NCBI GenBank assembly: GCA_002449145.1
Contig: DKCG01000015.1
Location: forward strand, 517 to 23,468
From: Christensenella sp. UBA6880
GTDB taxonomy: Bacteria; Bacillota; Clostridia; Christensenellales; CAG-917
Reading direction: 5' to 3'
DNA: 22,952 nucleotides
The position numbers were made by a program, and so were the translations under genes. Position 1 is the stretch's first letter. Each line of letters begins with the position of its first letter. This document shows positions 1 through 5,773 of this stretch, one piece after another. A model generated the notes under the pieces. It saw only the letters and a list, made by a program, of their open reading frames with translations, made no database searches and was not told where the DNA came from.

Positions 1-10
1 GCTGTCGCCT

Positions 11-124
11 TGATTGCCACGTCGCAACATTCGTTGCTTCTCGCAATGACAAGCGGATAAAAACCAAATCTTCCATACGTCATTCCAAGGGAACGAAGTG
101 ACCGTGGGAATCCAGCGTAGCGGA
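11..124. repeat. Two dispersed palindromic repeat elements
   Basis: Two short imperfect inverted repeats lie side by side. The first (13-47) has outer arms ATTGC/GCAAT and an inner hairpin GCAAC-attc-GTTGC (24-37). Read on the minus strand it begins GTCATTGCGAG and ends GTGGCAATC, a form I recall as a widespread intergenic repeat. The second (79-113) has arms ATTCC (82-86) and GGAAT (107-111) around a run that on the minus strand reads CCCACGGTCACTTCGTTCCC, also a familiar dispersed form. No coding frame is evident. That these are multicopy in this genome is inferred, since only one copy of each is visible. Confidence 0.6.
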
Positions 125-183
125 CATAAATCAAACGAAAAATCTTACACAACCAATTTGAGATTATATTCTCGCATATTGTA

Positions 184-232
184 AAAAACAACGCTTTATA
201 TGCACGTTTTGCACACATAAAGCGTTGTTTTT
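184..232 (-). terminator. Hairpin terminator downstream of the ECF gene
   Basis: A 16-base arm (184-199) pairs perfectly with 217-232, and the loop carries a smaller TGC/GCA pairing. On the minus strand the hairpin is followed by T6, which suits the ECF S-component gene ending at 396; on the plus strand there is T5, so it may work both ways. Confidence 0.65.
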
Positions 233-281
233 GTCATTTCGTAGCAAATTTCGTTGATTGATATTTTAGATATTCCACAAC

Positions 282-365
282 CCGCACACAGTGCGGATAT
301 CATCCGAACGAAGCGAGGATTTCAACCGAGCAGCGCGAGGATATCATCCACGCAGTGGATATCAT
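282..365. repeat. Tandem array of four palindromic units, period 22
   Basis: Four abutting units start at 282, 304, 326 and 348 (22, 22, 22 and 18 bases). Each begins CC, ends GGATATCAT or a close variant (GGATTTCAA in unit 2), and has a small hairpin at its head: CCGCAC-aca-GTGCGG in unit 1, CCAC-gca-GTGG in unit 4. The sequence between the GATATCAT blocks differs from unit to unit while keeping the ability to pair. It resembles dispersed repeats seen in many bacterial intergenic regions. It is not CRISPR: the units are too short and have no separate spacers. Confidence 0.75.
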
Positions 366-395
366 TGTATTAGCGGCACTGCGCAATATGCGCAA

Positions 396-1043
396 TCACT
401 TTTCGTCCTCGTTTTCCGTCTTTTCGTCGGCGGTTTCTTCGTCCGAAACGACGTCGTTTTCGGGTTGCGAAACGGGTTTGTCTTTGAGGACGAGTTGCGT
501 TTTCGGGCGTATCTTTTCAAGGCGCGCGGCGTACAGTGCAAGCACCGCGATAAGCGTTGAAGCAACCGCTTGCAACACGTTCTTCGGCAAGGACGTCAAC
601 GCCGATTCGGGCGTGCCGTACATAAACGCTTTGCAGATGTAGTACCCCACCGCCATAAGCATCGTGCAGACTATGCAAGTTATCGTCGCAAAGGTTATTT
701 TGAGCGCGACGTCGCGCTTTGTCGGGTTCTCTTTTTTGTCAAACCACTTGTAAATTAGCGTAAACGCAACGCCCGCAAGCAAGCCCTCGATTGCCTTTAT
801 GACGAGCGTGTAAAGCATCGTCACGGGATAGGTCGTAAGGTCTGCGAGGAACGCGCCCAATCCACCCGCTATCATCGCCGTGAGAGGATTGAACAGTGCG
901 GCGGCAATCAATATTGCGCTGTCGCCGATGTTGAAATTCGCAACCGGCGTGGATACGCCGATGAGCGTTGCGACGTACACGATTGCGGTCATCATCCCCG
1001 TGTATGCAATGAATTTGATTGTAAATTTTCCGTTTTTCTTCAT
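396..1043 (-). CDS. ECF transporter S component (substrate-binding membrane subunit)
   Basis: This 215-residue protein has the hydrophobic pattern of an energy-coupling-factor S component, a membrane subunit that binds a vitamin or related small molecule and docks on the shared EcfT/EcfA module (not in this window). The N-terminal half is typical: a short basic start, then the stretch around GDSAILIAAALFNPL (about 40-55) and an AGGLGAFLADL helix (about 59-69), as in the PF07155/PF12822-type families. About six helices end near residue 175. The last 35 residues are a hydrophilic tail ending in a Glu/Asp-rich run, unusual for the family. ATG at 1043 sits 8 bases after a GGAG that lies inside the terminator stem of a structured leader, so expression is probably controlled there. 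Substrate unknown; the leader hints at a flavin or a cobalamin-type ligand, but the protein itself does not say. Confidence 0.85.
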   Translation of the reverse strand: MKKNGKFTIKFIAYTGMMTAIVYVATLIGVSTPVANFNIGDSAILIAAALFNPLTAMIAGGLGAFLADLTTYPVTMLYTLVIKAIEGLLAGVAFTLIYKWFDKKENPTKRDVALKITFATITCIVCTMLMAVGYYICKAFMYGTPESALTSLPKNVLQAVASTLIAVLALYAARLEKIRPKTQLVLKDKPVSQPENDVVSDEETADEKTENEDEK

Positions 1044-1067
1044 AAAAAAATCTCCGTTTTTACGGAG
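1044..1067 (-). terminator. Terminator / Shine-Dalgarno-sequestering hairpin of the ECF leader
   Basis: CTCCGT (1067-1062) pairs with ACGGAG (1057-1052), followed by A and T7 that run directly into the ATG at 1043. The 3' arm contains the only ribosome-binding site (GGAG) of the ECF gene. Forming this hairpin would therefore stop transcription, block translation, or both, which is the usual expression platform of a Gram-positive riboswitch. Confidence 0.75.
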
Positions 1068-1209
1068 AAGGAACGAGCAGACTTTTTGTCTGCACGCTAT
1101 TCCTTCCCAGTCTGACTTTACAGGCGGTTGCGGAATCTCACCGCATCGGCTGTTGGGACTGTTGGACTTGTCCGTTCAAAGACGGCATCACCACCGGTTT
1201 CGAATGAGC
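1068..1209 (-). promoter_or_regulatory. Structured leader, probable riboswitch (FMN-like 3' half)
   Basis: Between the fumarase beta stop (1217) and the ECF start lies a folded leader. GCTcATTC (1209-1202) can pair with GAATAGC (1102-1096) as a closing stem. Inside are ACCGGTGGTGAT, a hairpin GCCGTC/GGAC, and a block GCGGTGAGATTCCGC followed by AACCG and TAAAGTCAGACTGGGA. This last part resembles the 3' half of the FMN (RFN) aptamer, whose family pattern is GGTGAAATTCC, CCGAC, GT, AAGTC, GGATGGGAG. The expected RFN 5' hairpin (AGGGTGAAATTCCCT) is not seen, and cobalamin-type aptamers share some of the same words. A second long hairpin (GAAGGAA at 1106-1100 with TTCCTTC at 1073-1067, capped by GCAGAC/GTCTGC) competes for the closing-stem bases. 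Riboswitch character is fairly likely; the ligand is a guess. Confidence 0.55.
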
Positions 1210-1216
1210 AAATAAC

Positions 1217-1735
1217 TCACTCATAGATACTGTTTCCGCCGCTATCAATAGCAACCACACACGGAAAATCCCGCACCTCGAACTCGTGTACCGCTTCCGT
1301 GCCGAGATCGTCGTATGCTAGCACTCTTGAATTTTCGATTTTGCTTGCGTAGAGCGCACCCGCGCCGCCGATTGCCGCAAGATACACTCCGCCGTTGCGT
1401 TTTATGGCGGCGTACACGTCGGAATTTCTGTCGCCCTTGCCTATCGTCGCCACAACGCCCTCGTCGTACAACAAAGGCGCGTATGCGTCCATACGCATAG
1501 ACGTGGTCGGTCCTGCCGAAAGCACTTTGCCGTCCTTTTCGCAAGGTCCGACGTAATATATCGCTTGCCCTTTTATGTCAATCGGCAAACTCTGTCCGTT
1601 GCGGATTGCCTCGCAAATGCGCTTGTGCGCGGCGTCTCTGCCCGTGAGCAGTTTTCCCGTTATATACACGACGTCGCCGACTTTCAATTTTGCGACTTGC
1701 GATTTGTCAAGAGGCGTTTTCAATCTGTATTCCAT
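1217..1735 (-). CDS. Class I fumarate hydratase, beta subunit
   Basis: This is the C-terminal-type subunit (172 residues) of an iron-sulfur hydro-lyase that interconverts fumarate and malate, acting with the alpha subunit encoded just upstream. Family landmarks are present: TGRDAAHKR (31-39), YVGP (61-64), SAGPTTSMRMD (73-83), IGKG (98-101) and a C-terminal block with LGTEAVHEFEV and FPCVVAIDSGGN. Length fits the free-standing beta subunit; in E. coli FumA/FumB the same domain is fused to alpha. A GAGGG Shine-Dalgarno overlaps the alpha stop codon, with 7 bases between genes, so the pair is co-transcribed and probably translationally coupled. The related L-tartrate dehydratase beta subunit has the same fold and cannot be fully excluded, but the neighbouring malic enzyme favours fumarase. 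Confidence 0.9.
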   Translation of the reverse strand: MEYRLKTPLDKSQVAKLKVGDVVYITGKLLTGRDAAHKRICEAIRNGQSLPIDIKGQAIYYVGPCEKDGKVLSAGPTTSMRMDAYAPLLYDEGVVATIGKGDRNSDVYAAIKRNGGVYLAAIGGAGALYASKIENSRVLAYDDLGTEAVHEFEVRDFPCVVAIDSGGNSIYE

Positions 1736-1742
1736 GCTTCCC

Positions 1743-2579
1743 TCACAGCACCGCGCTCGATTTGCGCATTGCGTTGCATTGCACGTTCACGGCAACGGGC
1801 AAGGCGGCGATATGCGTCGGATATTTTCCAATATGCACGGCAAGCGCGGTCGTTTTCCCGCCGAAGCCTTGCGCGCCTATCGAAAGAGCGTTTATGCGTT
1901 CCAAAAGTTCCTTTTCCATACTCGCAAGGGTTTCGTCGTCGCTCGGCTCGCCCACCTCGCGCAAAAGTTGCTCTTTTGCAACCGACATAGCCTTTTCCGC
2001 CGTACCGCCTATGCCAACGCCGACGATTATGGGCGGACAAGGATTCGCCCCCGCCTCTTTGACCGCTTGCACGACGCAGTCCTTTATGCCCTCGACGCCT
2101 TGCGAGGGTTTGAGCATAAACAAGCGCGACATATTTTCGCTTCCGAATCCCTTTGGCAAAAAGGTTATTTCCAGTTTGTCGCCGAGCGCAAGTTCGATAT
2201 GCACGATTGCGGGCGTGTTGTCCTTTGTGTTCTTTCTCGAGATAGGGTCGAGCACGCTCGCGCGGTAGCCGTTTTTCGCATACCCCGCGCGCACGCCGTC
2301 GTCGATTGCGTCTTGAAGCAAGCCGCCCTCGATATGCACGTCTTGTCCGAGTCTGACGAAAAACACCGCCATACCCGTGTCTTGACAGACGGCAAGCCCT
2401 TTCGCTTTTGCAAGCGCCGCGTTTTCAAGAAGCATACCTATCGCTGTTTTGGCGTTTTGGTCGGTTTCTTTTTCAAATGCGCTTTCCATCGCCGCTACGC
2501 ACGAGGGCGTTATTTCGCTGCACGCCGTCACGAGCGATTCGACGGCGCTTTCGATTTGATTGTACGTTATCGTTTTCAT
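1743..2579 (-). CDS. Class I fumarate hydratase, alpha subunit ([4Fe-4S])
   Basis: Catalytic iron-sulfur subunit (278 residues) of the two-subunit fumarase. Three cysteines placed as in the family should hold the oxygen-sensitive [4Fe-4S] cluster: Cys65 in VCQDTG, Cys181 in NPCPP, and Cys268 in NVQCNAMR. GVGIGGTAEKA (187-197) and GFGGKTTALAV (238-248) are also conserved. The reading frame is open for another 51 codons upstream, but those residues look non-coding, and the family N-terminus matches the Met at 2579, so that start is chosen. No good Shine-Dalgarno precedes it; instead a TATAAT ends 6 bases before the ATG, suggesting a leaderless mRNA. It is divergent from the malic enzyme, which uses its product malate. 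L-tartrate dehydratase alpha is the main alternative. Confidence 0.92.
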   Translation of the reverse strand: MKTITYNQIESAVESLVTACSEITPSCVAAMESAFEKETDQNAKTAIGMLLENAALAKAKGLAVCQDTGMAVFFVRLGQDVHIEGGLLQDAIDDGVRAGYAKNGYRASVLDPISRKNTKDNTPAIVHIELALGDKLEITFLPKGFGSENMSRLFMLKPSQGVEGIKDCVVQAVKEAGANPCPPIIVGVGIGGTAEKAMSVAKEQLLREVGEPSDDETLASMEKELLERINALSIGAQGFGGKTTALAVHIGKYPTHIAALPVAVNVQCNAMRKSSAVL

Positions 2580-2585
2580 ATCCCG

Positions 2586-2614
2586 ATTATACCTTAATTG
2601 ATTTGCAAATACAA
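2586..2614 (-). promoter_or_regulatory. Sigma-A promoter of the fumarase operon
   Basis: TTGTAT (2614-2609), a 17-base spacer and a perfect TATAAT (2591-2586). The -10 box ends 6 bases before the ATG at 2579, so the expected +1 is the A of the start codon. Confidence 0.6.
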
Positions 2615-2631
2615 GGCATTTGATGTAAACT
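2603..2631 (+). promoter_or_regulatory. Candidate promoter of the malic enzyme gene
   Basis: TTGCAA (2603-2608), 17 bases, TAAACT (2626-2631); each box matches 4 of 6 consensus bases. Its -35 box directly abuts the -35 box of the divergent fumarase promoter, and the perfect palindrome ATTTGCAAAT (2601-2610) spans the junction. Start would fall about 22 bases before the ATG at 2660. Confidence 0.4.
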
Positions 2632-2659
2632 GTTGCTATCAAAACATACGGGGTTTTAT

Positions 2660-3826
2660 ATGAACTATTCCGAAGAATCGTTGAAGAAGCATTACGAGTG
2701 GAAAGGCAAACTCGAAGTCGTGTCGAGAGCAAAAGTGGAAAACAAGCAAGACTTGTCGCTTGCCTACACCCCCGGCGTTGCCGCCCCCTGCCTTGCGATA
2801 AAAGAGGACAAGGAACTTTCCTACTCGCTCACGAGGCGTTGGAACACCGTTGCCGTCGTCACGGACGGAAGCGCGGTTTTGGGGCTCGGGAACATAGGCC
2901 CTGAAGCAGGTATGCCCGTTATGGAAGGCAAGTGCGTTTTGTTTCACGAATTTGCGGGAATCGACGCAATCCCCATCTGCATAAAATCGCAAGACGTTGA
3001 CGAAATCGTATCGACGGTTTACAACATAAGCGCAAGTTTCGGCGGAATAAATCTCGAAGACATATCCGCACCCCGTTGCTTCGAAATCGAGCGCAAACTC
3101 AAAGAACTTTGCGACGTTCCCGTCTTTCACGACGACCAGCACGGCACGGCAATAGTTCTTGCCGCTGCGCTCAAAAACGCACTTAAAGTGGTCAAAAAAG
3201 ATATATCAACCGCCCGTTTGGTTATAAACGGCGCAGGAAGCGCAGGCATTGCCATTGCCGAATTTTTGCTTTCGCTCGGCGCAAAAGACCTCGTTGTCTG
3301 CGACAGACTCGGCATAATCGACGAGAGCGAAAGATTCAATTTCGCGCAAAACTCGCTTGCAAAACGCACGAATCCGAGAAACGTCAAAGGCACGCTGAAA
3401 GACGCCGTAAAAGGTGCGGACGCATTCATAGGCGTGAGCGCGAAAGACGTGCTTTCGCAAGATATGGTGCGCTCTATGAGCAAAGACCCGATCGTGTTTG
3501 CTATGGCAAATCCCAACCCTGAAATCGACCCTAAACTCGCACTCGAAGCGGGCGCGAGAATCGTCGCCACGGGCAGAAGCGATTTGCCCAACCAAATCAA
3601 CAACGTGCTTGCGTTCCCCGGAATCTTCCGCGGCGCACTCGACGCGCGCGCGACGGATATAAACGAGGCAATGAAAATCGCCGCTTCCGAAGCACTCGCT
3701 TCCCTCGTCGAAAATCCGAGCGAAAACAACATCATTCCCGAGCCTTTCGACAAACGAGTTGTGGAAGCGGTTGCGACTGCGGTAAAGCAAGCCGCAATCG
3801 CAAGCGGCGTTGCGAAAATCAAATAA
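2660..3826 (+). CDS. Malic enzyme, NAD(P)-dependent (decarboxylating)
   Basis: Converts malate to pyruvate and CO2 with reduction of NAD(P), in the cytoplasm. The 388-residue length is that of the short bacterial form without the phosphotransacetylase-like extension. Motifs: SLAYTPGVA (33-41) with the catalytic Tyr36; GLGNIGPEAGMPVMEGK (75-91) with the catalytic Lys91; VFHDDQHGTAIV (155-166) with metal-binding acidic residues; the nucleotide-binding GAGSAG (191-196); and GRSDLPNQINNVLAFPG near the C-terminus. Asp215 at the end of the second strand of the Rossmann fold (VVCD) could suit NAD, but cofactor choice cannot be settled by eye. An upstream TTG (2633) is in frame; the ATG at 2660 is preferred because GGGG lies 7 bases before it and the family N-terminus begins there. 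Divergent from the fumarase genes, so fumarate, malate and pyruvate metabolism are grouped. Confidence 0.93.
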   Translation: MNYSEESLKKHYEWKGKLEVVSRAKVENKQDLSLAYTPGVAAPCLAIKEDKELSYSLTRRWNTVAVVTDGSAVLGLGNIGPEAGMPVMEGKCVLFHEFAGIDAIPICIKSQDVDEIVSTVYNISASFGGINLEDISAPRCFEIERKLKELCDVPVFHDDQHGTAIVLAAALKNALKVVKKDISTARLVINGAGSAGIAIAEFLLSLGAKDLVVCDRLGIIDESERFNFAQNSLAKRTNPRNVKGTLKDAVKGADAFIGVSAKDVLSQDMVRSMSKDPIVFAMANPNPEIDPKLALEAGARIVATGRSDLPNQINNVLAFPGIFRGALDARATDINEAMKIAASEALASLVENPSENNIIPEPFDKRVVEAVATAVKQAAIASGVAKIK

Positions 3827-3869
3827 AATCACTGCTGATTTTCGATACTTTTACAACAAAATTACGGCA

Positions 3870-3898
3870 AAATCTGCGGAAAAATCCGCAGATTTTTT
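3870..3898 (+). terminator. Intrinsic terminator of the malic enzyme gene
   Basis: AAATCTGCGGA (3870-3880) pairs with TCCGCAGATTT (3885-3895) around a 4-base A loop, with T6 at 3893-3898. It lies 44 bases after the stop codon. Confidence 0.85.
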
Positions 3899-3986
3899 CA
3901 TAAAACATATAGCAAAATTTGAATATTTTTGCGGCAATTATTCGGTTGTTATCATAAATTTTCTTCCGTAAAAATATGCTTTTAAC

Positions 3987-5048
3987 GTGAAAAAAGCATT
4001 CAAAACAGCCGCATTATATGTCGGAACGGCAATCGGCGCGGGATTTTCTTCGGGTCGCGAAATTGCCTTGTTTTTCGGCGACGCTTCCCCTCTCAACGTT
4101 GCGATTTCTTCGATTTTTATGTCGCTTTTGTGCGCAATCTTTCTCATTGCGGGCAAAAAAGGTCTTATGCCGAAAGGCAAAATCGTCAATCTCGGCATTT
4201 TCTTTGCCGCAAGCGTATCGTTATGCGCAATGCTTGCAGGCGGCGATTACATAATGCAATCCATGACGGGCATACCGCTTGCGTTTGGGCTTGCGATGAC
4301 TATTCTCGGCGGCGTGGTTGTCGTGCTTGGTATCGAAAAAATCCGATTGCTGAACAGCGTCATTGTGCCTCTCATCGTACTTTGTATCGCGCTCGTATTT
4401 TTCAAACTTCCCACCCCGTCGCACTCTTTGGCGTTTTCTATCTCAAAGCCTATTTTATACAGCGGACTCGACGTGCTTTTGGGCGGCGTCATAATTTCCG
4501 AAGAGGGCGAAAACCTAAGTTACAAAGAAATTTTTGCAAGTTGCCTTTTGATATGCGCGTTTCTGTTCGGAATGCTTTATATGTTGCAAACCGTGGTTTT
4601 ATCCGACGCAAACGGCAGTTTAATGCCCACTCTTGCAGTTTCAGAGCGTTTGCACCTAAAATTTGCGTGCGGCGTTTTGATTGCGGGCGCAATCTTCACG
4701 ACCCTCGTTTCGTCGCTGAAAATCGTGAGCGACAGAACGTCGCTGCTTTTCTCGCGCACAAAAAAACTTTCTGCTTTCGGCGACGAAAAACACAAGGCGT
4801 TCGTGGTGTTCTTCTGCCTTTTGATTGCCTATCCTTTGAGTTTCTTCGGCTTCGACAACATCGTCGATACGCTCTATCCCGTCAACAGCGTTTTGGGCGT
4901 AATTCTGTTTGCAATCGTCGTGATACGTTTGATTGTGGGCGCGATAATCGACGTCAAAAACATGAAGAAAAACGGCGTAAACCGTCGCGGCAAAGTCAAG
5001 AAAGAAAGGAAAACGAAAAGCACGCCGAAAAGCGTGCCTGCAACGTAG
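3987..5048 (+). CDS. YkvI-family membrane protein (LeuT-fold-type transporter)
   Basis: A 353-residue protein with about ten hydrophobic segments. The first helix carries GTAIGAGFSSGREI (13-26), close to the GTxIGAGFASGQEI signature of the YkvI family, in which the broken helix 1 is expected to line the substrate site. GGDYIMQS (about 85-92) and SEEGENLSYKE (about 171-181) also resemble the family. YkvI proteins are widespread in Firmicutes, but their substrate is not established to my knowledge. Start is GTG at 3987 with no Shine-Dalgarno; the codon lies in the loop of a hairpin (ATGCTTTT at 3976-3983 with AAAAGCAT at 3992-3999). The last 25 residues are strongly basic, and part of this tail is encoded by the hairpin that seems to terminate the opposite-strand operon. 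It stands alone between the malic enzyme terminator and convergent genes. Confidence 0.8.
   Translation: MKKAFKTAALYVGTAIGAGFSSGREIALFFGDASPLNVAISSIFMSLLCAIFLIAGKKGLMPKGKIVNLGIFFAASVSLCAMLAGGDYIMQSMTGIPLAFGLAMTILGGVVVVLGIEKIRLLNSVIVPLIVLCIALVFFKLPTPSHSLAFSISKPILYSGLDVLLGGVIISEEGENLSYKEIFASCLLICAFLFGMLYMLQTVVLSDANGSLMPTLAVSERLHLKFACGVLIAGAIFTTLVSSLKIVSDRTSLLFSRTKKLSAFGDEKHKAFVVFFCLLIAYPLSFFGFDNIVDTLYPVNSVLGVILFAIVVIRLIVGAIIDVKNMKKNGVNRRGKVKKERKTKSTPKSVPAT
5011..5037 (-). terminator. Terminator of the minus-strand operon, inside the YkvI gene end
   Basis: On the minus strand GCACGC-ttttcg-GCGTGC (5037-5020) is followed by TTTTCGTTTTCC. It sits 26 bases after the stop of the Cys/His/Asp-tail protein and within the last codons of the convergent YkvI gene; the two stops are only 14 bases apart. 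Confidence 0.6.
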
Positions 5049-5062
5049 TGTTTTAATTGAAC

Positions 5063-5773
5063 TTATTTGTGGCAATCTTCGTCGTCGCAATCGTGATGAT
5101 GACAATGACATTCGTCTTCGCAATCGCAGTCATCGTCGTGGCAGTGACATTCGTCATCGTCGCAATCGCAGCCATCGTCTTGGCAATCGCAATCGTCGTC
5201 ACATTCGTCGTCGTCACATTCGTCGCCGTGGGAATGTTCGTGATTTTGCTTGAAATAGTCCTCGAAAGGCGATTGTCTGCTTTCGTCGTCAACTTCGTCG
5301 AGTCCTTTGAGGAAGCGATAGAACGGGTCGTCTGAAAAATCCTGCTTCAAATCGAAGTCGCCGCCCAGTTCCTCAACGGCGTTGCGAAGTTCCATATACT
5401 CGTTGTAATTCGGTTCGTAATTTTCGCAGAAAGTTTTGAGCACCTCTATGCCCTGCTCGTCGCCGTACGCGCCAATAAGCCGTGCAAAAAGTGCGACGTC
5501 CTCGCCCTTGTAAAGATAACTCACAAGCCCCATAAAAATGGCTTTGTTGCCCTTGTATTCGGCAAGGATTTCCATAAGCATTTTGCCCGTTTCGCCGTCG
5601 AGTGTGTATATTTTGTCAATCATATCATCGAGAATCGGCTCGCAGTCTTCCAAAAGGTATTCGTACGCTTCGAGCCTTTGGTGATAGGGCAAATCCTCGT
5701 TCAAAAGAACGTCGAGTTTTTCGAGCATTTCCTGCTTCGTTTTCACGTCGGAAGTTTGATTATTCTCTTGCAT
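5063..5773 (-). CDS. Helical protein with Asp/Cys/His-rich metal-binding tail
   Basis: I do not recognise the family. Residues 1-175 are acidic and predicted helical, in short hairpin-like repeats reminiscent of HEAT or similar scaffolds (for example about 30-70 and 75-120). Residues 177-236 change abruptly to a low-complexity tail with 14 cysteines and 10 histidines, most of the rest Asp/Glu, with recurring DDDECHC, DCDC and ECHCHHH groups. Such a composition should bind several soft or borderline metal ions (Zn, Ni, Cu, Co); the closest well-known analogy is the metal-binding tail of SlyD. No signal peptide or membrane helix, so cytoplasmic. The ATG at 5773 overlaps the end of the TPR gene by 14 bases and has GGAG at good spacing; it is the last gene of a three-gene operon. 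The tail lies in one continuous frame and is not an assembly artefact as far as can be seen. Function (metal storage, buffering or delivery) is inferred. Confidence 0.8.
   Translation of the reverse strand: MQENNQTSDVKTKQEMLEKLDVLLNEDLPYHQRLEAYEYLLEDCEPILDDMIDKIYTLDGETGKMLMEILAEYKGNKAIFMGLVSYLYKGEDVALFARLIGAYGDEQGIEVLKTFCENYEPNYNEYMELRNAVEELGGDFDLKQDFSDDPFYRFLKGLDEVDDESRQSPFEDYFKQNHEHSHGDECDDDECDDDCDCQDDGCDCDDDECHCHDDDCDCEDECHCHHHDCDDEDCHK

Noticed and set aside
282..365. CRISPR array
   Set aside because: Units abut with no unique spacers, the period is only 22 bases and there are no cas genes.
1575..2597. Long plus-strand frame (340 codons) over the fumarase genes
   Set aside because: Arg/His/Cys/Phe-rich product without motifs, antisense to two well-identified genes; typical shadow frame.
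2582..2732. N-terminal extension of fumarase alpha to 2732
   Set aside because: The added residues are not family-like, overlap the malic enzyme gene and cross both promoters; the Met at 2579 fits the family.
5057..5335. Open plus-strand frame coding a Val/Ile-rich, membrane-like peptide
   Set aside because: It is the exact antisense of the Asp/Cys/His codons; GAY/TGY triplets read backwards give Val, Ile and Ala. It has no ribosome-binding site.
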